This document shows positions 43,091 through 50,696 of a DNA stretch of 57,987 nucleotides, piece after piece. The position numbers and the translations under genes are program-made. The stretch spans positions 1 through 57,987 of the forward strand of contig JAZGBI010000011.1 of assembly GCA_036476315.1 (NCBI GenBank), read 5' to 3'. Source of the stretch: Candidatus Neomarinimicrobiota bacterium (GTDB taxonomy: Bacteria; Fidelibacterota; Marinisomatia; Marinisomatales; S15-B10). The notes under the pieces were generated by a model, which did not search any database, was not told where the DNA came from, and saw only the letters and a list, made by a program, of their open reading frames with translations. The stretch's first letter is position 1, and each line of letters starts with the position of its first letter.

Positions 43091-43861
43091 TTGGATATTG
43101 TAATCGTCACCCTGGTTTCCCTGATCGCCTCCGGTCTAACCCTTTTCTCAGGTTTTGGACTGGGTTCCATCTTGATGCCCGTCATGCTGCTGTTTTTCCC
43201 CGTGGAAGTTGCAGTCGCCGCTACCGCCCTCGTCCATCTCGCAAATAACTTCTTTAAGTTTGCCCTTTTCGGGAGATTTCGGCGCAACGACGTCCTCATC
43301 AAATTCGCCGTGCCGGCAGTGGTTTTTGCTGCCGTGGGAGCCTGGCTGCTCACCGTGATGTCACAGTTCAAACCAGCCTTTTCATATAATTTGCTCGCGA
43401 GAAATCAAGACGTGGAGGTAATCAAGATCATCGTCGCCGCATTAATCACCTTTTTCGCTCTTTTGGAAGTAGTGCCCCGGCTGAGAAATCTGGAGTTCAA
43501 TCCCAAACTCCTCCCTGTGGGCGGCATGGTCAGCGGTCTGCTGGGGGGACTTTCTGGACACCAGGGTGCAATGCGGAGCGCCTTTCTCGCCAAAACCGGA
43601 CTGACAAAAGAACAGTTCATCGGCACCGGTGTAACCATCGCGTGCCTGGTAGACCTGACGCGACTTGCGGTATACGGCGTGCACATAACTCAGATCGGTC
43701 TCAGAAACGTACCCCTTATAATTGCGGCATGCTGCGCCGCCTTCCTCGGAGTGATGGCCGGAAAAAGCCTGGTGGAAAAAGTGACAATGGCCCATATTCA
43801 AAAACTGGTGGCTTTTGGACTCATCATACTCTCCCTGGCGCTGGGAAGTGGCATCATCTAA
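43091..43861 (+). CDS. TauE/SafE (DUF81) family permease
   Basis: 256 residues, about eight membrane segments, in two related halves. Typical features: GLTLFSGFGLGSILMPVMLL and TALVHLANNFFKFALFG in the first half, GLLGGLSGHQGAMRSAFLAKTG in the second. The family exports or imports sulfite, sulfonates and other organic or inorganic anions. Start is TTG at 43091, preceded by GGAGAGTGGAG; a nearby ATG (43074) is out of frame. It begins 25 nt after the ArsC-like selenoprotein candidate, so both are probably one transcript and may handle the same anion (inference). Confidence 0.9.
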   Translation: MDIVIVTLVSLIASGLTLFSGFGLGSILMPVMLLFFPVEVAVAATALVHLANNFFKFALFGRFRRNDVLIKFAVPAVVFAAVGAWLLTVMSQFKPAFSYNLLARNQDVEVIKIIVAALITFFALLEVVPRLRNLEFNPKLLPVGGMVSGLLGGLSGHQGAMRSAFLAKTGLTKEQFIGTGVTIACLVDLTRLAVYGVHITQIGLRNVPLIIAACCAAFLGVMAGKSLVEKVTMAHIQKLVAFGLIILSLALGSGII

Positions 43862-44047
43862 CCTGAGTCATTTGTGGCCAAGAACACCAATGACCTGAAA
43901 TCATAAGCATCAAATGTTCAGTTGTTCAAACATTGAGGTTTCATGTATGGAGAGATTGCTTGGCTCTGTAGCAGTCCAACGCCTCGGGGGAAGAGGTCGG
44001 ACAGGCGCGCTGATGAACAAACCAGGATAGACCACATGGGGGTAAAC

Positions 44048-44521
44048 ATGATCAGAATACGAAAGGCGACAAAAGAGGATCAGAACACAATCGTTGAGTT
44101 TTCCCTGGCGATGGCGAGGGAAACGGAAGACAAAAACCTGGACACTCACAGATTGATGCGGGGAGTGGCCCGGGTTTTCACTTCACCCGGAAAGGGCCTC
44201 TATCTGATAGCCGAGGTAGAGGGAACTATCGCAGGGCAACTTCTGATTACGTCCGAATGGAGCGACTGGCGTAACGCCGAGTTCTGGTGGATACAGAGCG
44301 TATATGTGCACCCTGAGTTCCGAAGACGGGGAGTGTATCGTTCTCTCCATAATGAGACCTTGAAACGGGCCCGGGAAGAGGGGAATGTCTGTGGCTTCCG
44401 TCTGTACGTCCATGGGGAAAACAGCCTGGCCCAGCAAGCATACGGTAGGCTCGGGATGAAAATATCTCAATACATGCTCATGGAATGTGAGCCGCCGTTC
44501 ACAATGGAGGGGGCAAACTAG
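44048..44521 (+). CDS. GNAT-family N-acetyltransferase
   Basis: 157 residues from the ATG at 44048, which begins MIRIRKATKEDQ, the usual GNAT beginning; GGGGGT precedes it. The open frame extends upstream to 43943 but that part reads as non-coding. Acetyl-CoA loop: VYVHPEFRRRGVYRSLH (about residues 90-106), and the motif B region NSLAQQAYGRLGM. Substrate unknown. Last of three plus-strand genes; 186 nt after the permease, so perhaps separately expressed. Confidence 0.9.
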   Translation: MIRIRKATKEDQNTIVEFSLAMARETEDKNLDTHRLMRGVARVFTSPGKGLYLIAEVEGTIAGQLLITSEWSDWRNAEFWWIQSVYVHPEFRRRGVYRSLHNETLKRAREEGNVCGFRLYVHGENSLAQQAYGRLGMKISQYMLMECEPPFTMEGAN

Positions 44522-44574
44522 CTGCCGTCCGTACTTGTCGCAGATGAAATCAAGCGATTCCTTGAATGCATCTT

Positions 44575-44640
44575 ATGGAGTGAATATGGACTGCATCATC
44601 TCCCGATGATGCTGAACCATCAGGAGATGGTTCACTCCAT
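44575..44640. other. Three-stem structured element between convergent genes
   Basis: An outer stem ATGGAGTG (44575-44582)/CACTCCAT (44633-44640) encloses two perfect hairpins: GCATCATC/GATGATGC (44593-44600/44605-44612, loop TCCC) and AACCATC/GATGGTT (44615-44621/44626-44632, loop AGGA). It lies between the converging GNAT and propeller genes. No T-tract, so a plain terminator is not clear; it may be a bidirectional transcript end or a structured RNA. Confidence 0.6.
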
Positions 44641-44654
44641 ATTCCATATTCGGA

Positions 44655-45830
44655 TCAATCGACCCAGCTGCAAATGAAAACATTGGTTTCCCCAGGCTCT
44701 TGGTTGTTGCGATTCGATGCAAACGCGAGCTGATTGCCGTCATGGTTGAACATGGGAAAACTATCGAACCCATCATAAAAAGTAATCTGTTCCAGATTCG
44801 AGCCGTCGACATCAATACTGTAGAGATCGAAATTCCTCCCTCGGGGATTTGCAAGATTTGACGAAAAGATGATCCTATTGTCGTTGGGGAAAAAGAAGGG
44901 GGAAAAGTTAGCACCCTCGTTATCTGTTATCTGGATCTTGTTTGAGCCATCTGCATCCATAACCCAGATTTGCAGCGCCATCGGCTTGATCGCATTGTTC
45001 CGTAGAATCTGAAGGTAGCGCTCTTCCTCCTCTTCTGATTCCGGATAATATGCTCGCCACACAATCTTCTGACCATCGTGGCTGTAGAACGCTCCGCCGT
45101 CGTAACCGAGACGATCCGTAAGCTGGAGCTTGTTTGAACCGTCAGGATCCATCGTCCAGATCTCAAGATCACCTGAGGCGAGAGATGTGTAGACAATTCT
45201 GTTGCCATCGAACGCGTAAGTGGCCTCGGCGTCATACCCATATGTTTCCGTGAGCCGACTCATCTCCGAACCATCCGGCAGAGCCCCGAAGATATCGTAC
45301 GCAGGATGCAACATCCAGACATAGCCAAGTGTCGGATCCGCTTTGGCGGGGCAGGCTTCACCACCCAGATGGGTTGAAGCGTATATGATAGCGTCATCGT
45401 GCGGATATTGAAAGAAACTGCACGTCGTGACTCCCGCTCCCGTCGATACCATCTCAATCCCCCCAGATTCAATATCCAGAATGAATATCTGGTCACAGTT
45501 TTCGTCTCCCTCATGAGCCTGGAAGATCAATCTGGATCCATCGGCACTAAAATACGCCTCGGCATTCTGACCACTGAAGGTCAGCTGGCGCATGGCCTTG
45601 AAATGCTTTTCTCCTTCGACGACGAGGGAAGCGCCTTTGGCCAGTTCATCGTCACCGTAGGATAGATAAACAGTCGATGGATTCTCCTCCGGTTCGGACT
45701 CAGGACTCTTTTCCAGCACGTTCATTCTCATGGCGAGGAATCCCACGGTGGCACTGAAGATAAGGAATAGGAGTATTTGACCTGCCCTTTTCAAACCATT
45801 CTCTCCTCGTTTTCCTTCCAAAATTACCAA
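44655..45830 (-). CDS. TolB-like (PD40) beta-propeller, membrane-anchored
   Basis: 391 residues: one N-terminal hydrophobic segment (about 15-34, AGQILLFLIFSATVGFLAMR) acting as anchor or signal, a linker, then about six propeller blades with WD40/PD40 marks such as AYFSADGSRLIFQAHEGDE, IWTMDPDGSNKLQLTD, IWVMDADGSNKIQITD and LYSIDVDGSNLEQIT. The repeated DxDGSN turns are typical of TolB propellers. No Tol-Pal neighbours, so I do not call it TolB. Divergent from sodB. Confidence 0.85.
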   Translation of the reverse strand: MVILEGKRGENGLKRAGQILLFLIFSATVGFLAMRMNVLEKSPESEPEENPSTVYLSYGDDELAKGASLVVEGEKHFKAMRQLTFSGQNAEAYFSADGSRLIFQAHEGDENCDQIFILDIESGGIEMVSTGAGVTTCSFFQYPHDDAIIYASTHLGGEACPAKADPTLGYVWMLHPAYDIFGALPDGSEMSRLTETYGYDAEATYAFDGNRIVYTSLASGDLEIWTMDPDGSNKLQLTDRLGYDGGAFYSHDGQKIVWRAYYPESEEEEERYLQILRNNAIKPMALQIWVMDADGSNKIQITDNEGANFSPFFFPNDNRIIFSSNLANPRGRNFDLYSIDVDGSNLEQITFYDGFDSFPMFNHDGNQLAFASNRNNQEPGETNVFICSWVD

Positions 45831-45918
45831 TCATTCGTGGTACCATGAAGCGGATTATTGCATAACCGTCAAAAATAGGACAAATTTTATCTGATTTACC
45901 CTGTCCAACTTTGCGGAA

Positions 45919-45939
45919 CGAGGTTAAATTAGCACCTCG
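45919..45939. promoter_or_regulatory. Inverted repeat in the sodB/propeller divergent region
   Basis: CGAGGT (45919-45924) and ACCTCG (45934-45939) with a 9-nt AT-rich spacer, about 107 nt before the sodB start. Architecture like an operator; regulator unknown. Confidence 0.3.
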
Positions 45940-46045
45940 ACAATTTGCCCTCAGAACAAATCTATGCACGTGAGGGAAGCGGATCGAGACGTGAACAAAC
46001 GACCATAACCGATCACTTTGCAGAAAAGAGAAAGGACATTTTGTC

Positions 46046-46651
46046 ATGACTGGAAATGAAGGGCCATTCCAATTACCGCAACTACCCTTTGAAGAAAATG
46101 CGCTTCAACCGGCTATCTCTTCACAGACGGTACAGCTCCACTATGGCAAGCACCATGCGGCCTATTTCAATAACCTGAACAGACTCGTGGAGGGTACTGA
46201 ATTTGCCGACATGCCCCTTGAGGAAGTTGTCCGGCGAAGTTTCGGCAACTCTGACCGCCAGGCTTTATTTAACAATGCCGGTCAGGCATGGAACCATATC
46301 GTCTACTGGGAAGAGATGAAGCCAGGTGGGAGTCCGAAACCTTCAGGCCGGCTTATGCAGGGGATTGAGGAATCTTTCGGGGGCTTCGATCAGTTCAAGA
46401 GTCAATTTGTGACAACGGCCGTTGGTGTTTTCGGGAGCGGGTGGGCCTGGCTCGTAGAGAAAAACGGCTCGCTTGCGATTACGGGTACTCCGAACGCAGA
46501 GAGTCCCTTTGCGGGGGGACAGAAAACGTTGATGGGAATTGACGTGTGGGAACATGCATACTACTTGGATTACCAGAACAGGAGGGGTGACCATGTTGCC
46601 GCCGTGCTGGATAATCTTATCAACTGGGACTACGTGGCAGACAGACTATAG
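46046..46651 (+). CDS. sodB: Superoxide dismutase, iron type
   Basis: Converts superoxide to peroxide and oxygen. 201 residues. Metal ligands by alignment to E. coli SodB: His32 (LHYGKHH), His84 (AWNHIVYW), Asp166 and His170 (IDVWEHAYYLDY). Gln80 in NNAGQAWNH is the outer-sphere glutamine position typical of Fe-dependent enzymes. No signal peptide, so cytosolic. Single gene, with AAAGGA ahead of the ATG, converging on the asparaginase gene 20 nt away. Confidence 0.96.
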   Translation: MTGNEGPFQLPQLPFEENALQPAISSQTVQLHYGKHHAAYFNNLNRLVEGTEFADMPLEEVVRRSFGNSDRQALFNNAGQAWNHIVYWEEMKPGGSPKPSGRLMQGIEESFGGFDQFKSQFVTTAVGVFGSGWAWLVEKNGSLAITGTPNAESPFAGGQKTLMGIDVWEHAYYLDYQNRRGDHVAAVLDNLINWDYVADRL

Positions 46652-46671
46652 GAAATGACTCGATTTCCGTT

Positions 46672-47640
46672 TTAGAGCTGAGTTTCCACTTCAATCACCC
46701 TGTTAGAACCGGATTCATAAAGGGCACATTGAAAGCCGTCTTTCAGGGCGGCTGCCCCCCATTTCCCATCAATTCGGAGGGCGACATAGGCCACCTGGAA
46801 ATCGGCTTTGTCCCCATGACGTCTTCTAATTCTTTGAACGGCTTCCAGGCATGCTTCTTGCGGCAGTCGTCCCTGTCGCATTAATTCCACCACCAGAAAG
46901 CATCCCAGTGTCTTCATAATTTCCTCACCTCGACCTGTTGCCACGGCGGCTCCGACCTCATTGTCACAGAACATCCCGGCACCGATGATGGGACTGTCCC
47001 CTACCCTTCCATGAAGTTTGAATGCGAGACCGCTGGTACTGCAACCTGCGGCCATTTCACCTTCCTCGTTCAGGGCAATCAGGCCAATCGTATCGTGGGA
47101 CTTCCCGGATTCCCCATGATCCCCCTCTCTTGACCTTTCCCTCCACTTCAACCACTTCTCCCGGGATGATTCCGTCAGGAGGTTTTCCTTTCTGAACCCG
47201 TTAGCCAGTGCAAATCTCTTGGCTCCTTCACCCGCCAGCATGACGTGATCAGTCATTTCCATGATCTTCCGGGCTACACTGATGGGATGCTTCACGTCTT
47301 GTAGAAAGACCACGGATCCGGCGTTCCCGTCCGAATCCATGATGCAGGCATCCAGAGTGACATTTCCTTCCTGATCTGGCGTTCCCCCATATCCCACTGA
47401 ACTGACATTCGGATCCTCCTCGGGTACTCTGATCCCCGCCTCAACGGCGTCCACTGCCGATCCACCGTTCATGAGAGTTTTCATGGCTTCCCTGTTCGCA
47501 TCCAGACCGAAACGCCAGGTAGAGATGACCATCGGTTTGCCCATCGATCTCTCGACGGAAGGTTCGGACTGCCCGAGAAAGATGGCGGGATGCAGTGCAC
47601 TCAAGAATCCACTTTTCATGAAAACTCTTCTGGTCAACAT
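46672..47640 (-). CDS. Exported glycosylasparaginase-like Ntn-hydrolase
   Basis: N4-(beta-N-acetylglucosaminyl)-L-asparaginase / family-2 asparaginase. 322 residues. The self-cleavage site and nucleophile are Thr184 in KSHDTIGLIAL; GRVGDSPIIGAGMFCDNEVG and ATGRGEEIMK are the conserved pocket segments of the beta subunit. The N-terminus LTRRVFMKSGFLSAL has a twin-arginine and hydrophobic stretch, suggesting Tat export. Likely removes N-linked GlcNAc-Asn or hydrolyses related amides. GCSTSGLAFKLHGRVG favours glycosylasparaginase over isoaspartyl peptidase. 26 nt downstream of the kinase gene. Confidence 0.9.
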   Translation of the reverse strand: MLTRRVFMKSGFLSALHPAIFLGQSEPSVERSMGKPMVISTWRFGLDANREAMKTLMNGGSAVDAVEAGIRVPEEDPNVSSVGYGGTPDQEGNVTLDACIMDSDGNAGSVVFLQDVKHPISVARKIMEMTDHVMLAGEGAKRFALANGFRKENLLTESSREKWLKWRERSREGDHGESGKSHDTIGLIALNEEGEMAAGCSTSGLAFKLHGRVGDSPIIGAGMFCDNEVGAAVATGRGEEIMKTLGCFLVVELMRQGRLPQEACLEAVQRIRRRHGDKADFQVAYVALRIDGKWGAAALKDGFQCALYESGSNRVIEVETQL

Positions 47641-47666
47641 TCGTACTCCCTCTTATTCCACGGATC

Positions 47667-48887
47667 TCATGAGCCGGTTCTCCCCATGGGAATGGTGATC
47701 TCGAAGACTGTTCCTTTCCCCATTTCCGACCAGCGAACGGAAATCGTCCCTCTCTGGAAATCCTCGATAATCCGCTTCGCGAGACTCAATCCCAATCCCC
47801 AGCCTCGCGTCTTCGTGGTGTAGCCGGGACGAAAGACGTTTTTCCAGTCCCGTTTTGGAATACCTTTCCCGTTGTCCCTGACGGAAATGACGGCTTTCAT
47901 CCCTTGCTGGGCCACGCCTATGGAGACCTCTCCGGTGGGCTTATCGATAGAATCGATAGCGTTCTTCACAATGTTCTCCAAAACCCATGTGAGCAGAACG
48001 GGTGTTCCTCTCACTGTAACGGATTTCTCCTCGTTTACGTTGAGAACGATATTCTTGCTAGTCTGGGGGATACGTCGCCGGAAATAGTCAACGGTGCCGG
48101 AGATAAGATCCTTCAGGTCCACCTCCTCGAGACTCGGGGATGAGCCCATTCTGGCGAATCGGTCGCTAATCTGGCGCAGGCGGGCAATATCGGTTTCCAT
48201 CTGGCCTGATACGTTGTTCGCCTCCTCCGGATAGTCGCGAAGCCTTTCCAACCATCCCATGAGTGACGAGACAGGCGTACCCAGTTGGTGTGCCGTCTCG
48301 CGAGCCATGCCGAACCAGATGTGCTGTTTCTCGTTTCTCCGGATGACCTGGAAGCCACCGTAACCCAGCAAGATAAACAGTGCCACCGCTCCAATCTCAG
48401 CGTACGGCAGAAGCCGAAGCTGCCTGATGAGGCCGGAGTCGCCGTAATGGAGATGCCCAACAACGATTCTTTCGGCCGCTTTTGGGCCGACGGCGGGAAC
48501 CGTAATTTCCAGAGGGATAGGAACATTCTGACTGTCCATATCTCTCATGATCCGCTTTACGTATTTGAGCTCCAGTTCCCCATTCCCTGGAAGATTTCGC
48601 CAGTTGACAGGAATTCCGTCAGGGTCCGAGTGGATAACAGGAAAGCTAACCTTCTGGATGATTTCCCTGAAAACAAACTCAAGTTCTGTGTCGCTCTCAT
48701 CCGTGATTCCCTTGGCGATCAATCGAGCATACAGACTAACGGTCTCCCTGCTCTCCTGTCTCAAATCTCTAATGACAGACTGGGTGTAAAAAAGAAGGCC
48801 GGCAACAAGAACAACAGCAGCCACGAAAAGGGCCGCCTTGATGTTTCCAGCTTGCCTGTAAAGCCTCACCGGTTGAAAACGCCACAC
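47667..48887 (-). CDS. Membrane sensor histidine kinase, orphan
   Basis: 406 residues: membrane segment 1 (about 17-36), a periplasmic sensor of about 120 residues, membrane segment 2 (about 162-180), then the kinase. Phospho-acceptor His200 in ARETAHQLGTPVSSLMGWL, N-box ENIVKNAIDSID, G1 VRDNGKGIPKRDW, F/G2 FRPGYTTKTRGWGLGLSLAKR. The H-box variant HQLGTP marks a PAS-less group of kinases of FCB bacteria. No response regulator is adjacent, so its partner and signal are unknown. Confidence 0.93.
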   Translation of the reverse strand: MWRFQPVRLYRQAGNIKAALFVAAVVLVAGLLFYTQSVIRDLRQESRETVSLYARLIAKGITDESDTELEFVFREIIQKVSFPVIHSDPDGIPVNWRNLPGNGELELKYVKRIMRDMDSQNVPIPLEITVPAVGPKAAERIVVGHLHYGDSGLIRQLRLLPYAEIGAVALFILLGYGGFQVIRRNEKQHIWFGMARETAHQLGTPVSSLMGWLERLRDYPEEANNVSGQMETDIARLRQISDRFARMGSSPSLEEVDLKDLISGTVDYFRRRIPQTSKNIVLNVNEEKSVTVRGTPVLLTWVLENIVKNAIDSIDKPTGEVSIGVAQQGMKAVISVRDNGKGIPKRDWKNVFRPGYTTKTRGWGLGLSLAKRIIEDFQRGTISVRWSEMGKGTVFEITIPMGRTGS

Positions 48888-48893
48888 GGGAGA

Positions 48894-49457
48894 TTATTCG
48901 ATAAAGTCATTCTGTCTAATATAATGAATTATGGAATCAACCTCGTCCCTCAACGCCAACTTGCTGGTGTTCACGGTTATTTCGGGGTTCTCAGGTTCTT
49001 CATAAGGGTCGTCAATCCCGGTGAAGTGTTTGATCTCACCACGACGAGCTTTCGAATAGAGTCCTTTCACATCACGGGCTTCGCAAACTTCCAGAGGACA
49101 TTTCACAAATACTTCGACAAATCTGCCGATTCCCCCTCGAGCGTATCGGCGCTCCTGCTCATAGGGAGAAATAAAGGCACAGAGAACAATAATGCCGTGT
49201 TGAACCAGCAAATTGGCGACAAACGTGACCCTCTCGATATTCTTGTCCCTGTCCTCCTTGGTAAAAGTCAGGTCAGGGGTCAGCTTCTGCCGGACGACAT
49301 CTCCATCCAGTCTCTGGACACGGTAACCCATTGTCTCCAGTTTTTCTTTCAGGGCTATGGAAATCGTGGTCTTTCCCGCCCCGGACAGGCCCGTCAACCA
49401 TACGGCAACTCCCGGAACGGTGTTATCCCCCGGACGGAGAGTTTTCTTACTCTTCAT
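48894..49457 (-). CDS. cysC: Adenylylsulfate (APS) kinase
   Basis: Phosphorylates APS to PAPS. 187 residues. P-loop GLSGAGKTTIS at 23-33, RLDGDVVRQKLTPDL (the DGD motif that binds APS), and the VFVKCPLEVCEARDVKGLY region followed by FTGIDDPYEEP. Full length. Its first 11 nt overlap the end of sat, so PAPS synthesis is one translational unit. No PAPS reductase (cysH) or sulfite reductase follows, so PAPS is likely meant for sulfonation. Confidence 0.96.
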   Translation of the reverse strand: MKSKKTLRPGDNTVPGVAVWLTGLSGAGKTTISIALKEKLETMGYRVQRLDGDVVRQKLTPDLTFTKEDRDKNIERVTFVANLLVQHGIIVLCAFISPYEQERRYARGGIGRFVEVFVKCPLEVCEARDVKGLYSKARRGEIKHFTGIDDPYEEPENPEITVNTSKLALRDEVDSIIHYIRQNDFIE

Positions 49458-50586
49458 GTTGATAATACCTCTTCAAAACCTCCTCCACCTCAGGTCTCGT
49501 GAATTCGACGGGCAGTCTTCCCCCGGATTCCAGTATCTCCCGTATTTTCGTTCCGCTTAAGAATATCTTTTCGTGGTCCAGGGCTCTCGATGTCTTCGTC
49601 GTGGCCATGGAATTCGTTCGCCGACAGTAGAAGGCATGCTCAAAGAACATGGGCTCAATGCCAATCTCTTCCCTGGAAAACGTGTCAAAGATTTTCTGGG
49701 CATCATAGGTTCCGTAAAAATCTTTATATCCCGCATGATCTCTTCCGACAATGAAGTGGGTGCAGCCATAGTTCTTTCTTGCAATCGCGTGGAGTATCGC
49801 TTCCCGGGGGCCTGCATAGCGCATGAAGGCCGGGTAGACAGACAGGAGTGTATGCCTGTGGGGAAAGTAGCTGTCCAGAATGGCCCTGTAACATTCCATC
49901 CTGATTTCGGCAGGGATGTCATCCTCACTTGTCTGTCCAACGATGGGATGAATCAATAGGCCGTCCACCATTTCCAGGGCACATTTCGTTATATATTCGT
50001 GAGCCCTGTGAATGGGATTTCTGGTCTGGAAGCCCACCACCGATTTCCAACCCCTCTTCCTGTACTGTTCCCTCAACTGTGCGGGACTGAGCCGGTAGTC
50101 ACCGAATCGACCATGATGTGGTAGCACGTATGCTTCAACGTCTCCGGAAATATAGTAGTCACCCTGAGAGAAAAGTGCGGCTACGCCGGGATGAGACATG
50201 TCGCTGGTGAGGTAGACCTCCTTTGCCTCCTTCTCCTTATCGTAGTGAAAAACCTCCGAAACCGAAATCCTACCCAGGGCCGTGCCGTCAGGACCCCTCA
50301 AGAATATCGCATCTTCACCTTTCAGATCATCGTATTGATCTTTTGTGATGGGCAAAGTGACGGGAAGGGACCATACCTGTCCAGTGAGCAGCCTGAGATC
50401 TGCAAGTGTCGACAAATAGTCCGCTTTCGACATAAACCCTTTCAGAGGACTGAATGCACCTGTTGCCAGCATTTCGAAATCGGCAAGATTTCTTCTGTTC
50501 AGAATTAGTGAAGGGTTCAGGGAGTCCTCATCTTCCGGCAGCTCCTTCATGAGATCCAGTAGAACGCCTCCATGTGGCTCGATCAT
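49447..50586 (-). CDS. sat: ATP sulfurylase (sulfate adenylyltransferase, homo-oligomeric type)
   Basis: Makes APS from ATP and sulfate. From the ATG at 50586 the protein is 379 residues; GGAAAGGA precedes that start, whereas the longer frame to 50640 adds a poor N-terminus. Motifs: VGFQTRNPIHRAHEYI (the QxRNPxHRAH site), the FIVGRDHAGYKDFYG segment, and MFFEHAFYCRRTNSMATTK with the two metal-like Cys/His residues. This is the Sat/dissimilatory-like form, not CysDN. Paired with cysC. Confidence 0.95.
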   Translation of the reverse strand: MIEPHGGVLLDLMKELPEDEDSLNPSLILNRRNLADFEMLATGAFSPLKGFMSKADYLSTLADLRLLTGQVWSLPVTLPITKDQYDDLKGEDAIFLRGPDGTALGRISVSEVFHYDKEKEAKEVYLTSDMSHPGVAALFSQGDYYISGDVEAYVLPHHGRFGDYRLSPAQLREQYRKRGWKSVVGFQTRNPIHRAHEYITKCALEMVDGLLIHPIVGQTSEDDIPAEIRMECYRAILDSYFPHRHTLLSVYPAFMRYAGPREAILHAIARKNYGCTHFIVGRDHAGYKDFYGTYDAQKIFDTFSREEIGIEPMFFEHAFYCRRTNSMATTKTSRALDHEKIFLSGTKIREILESGGRLPVEFTRPEVEEVLKRYYQHEE

Positions 50587-50696
50587 GACAGTCCTTTCCT
50601 CAACGGTGTGAAAGACTTTGCACAAGAAGTCAGGCGGCAAAATTACAAAACCTGCAAGTTACCTCAATGATTTATGTCCGGTGAAGACCCCTTCAT

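Noticed and set aside
42667-43371. Open frame of 234 codons on the minus strand across the ArsC-like and permease genes
   Set aside because: It is antisense to two genes with clear family motifs, and its own product has no recognisable domain or ribosome site.
48285-49502. Plus-strand open frame of 405 codons
   Set aside because: Antisense to the histidine kinase and cysC, both with complete catalytic motifs.
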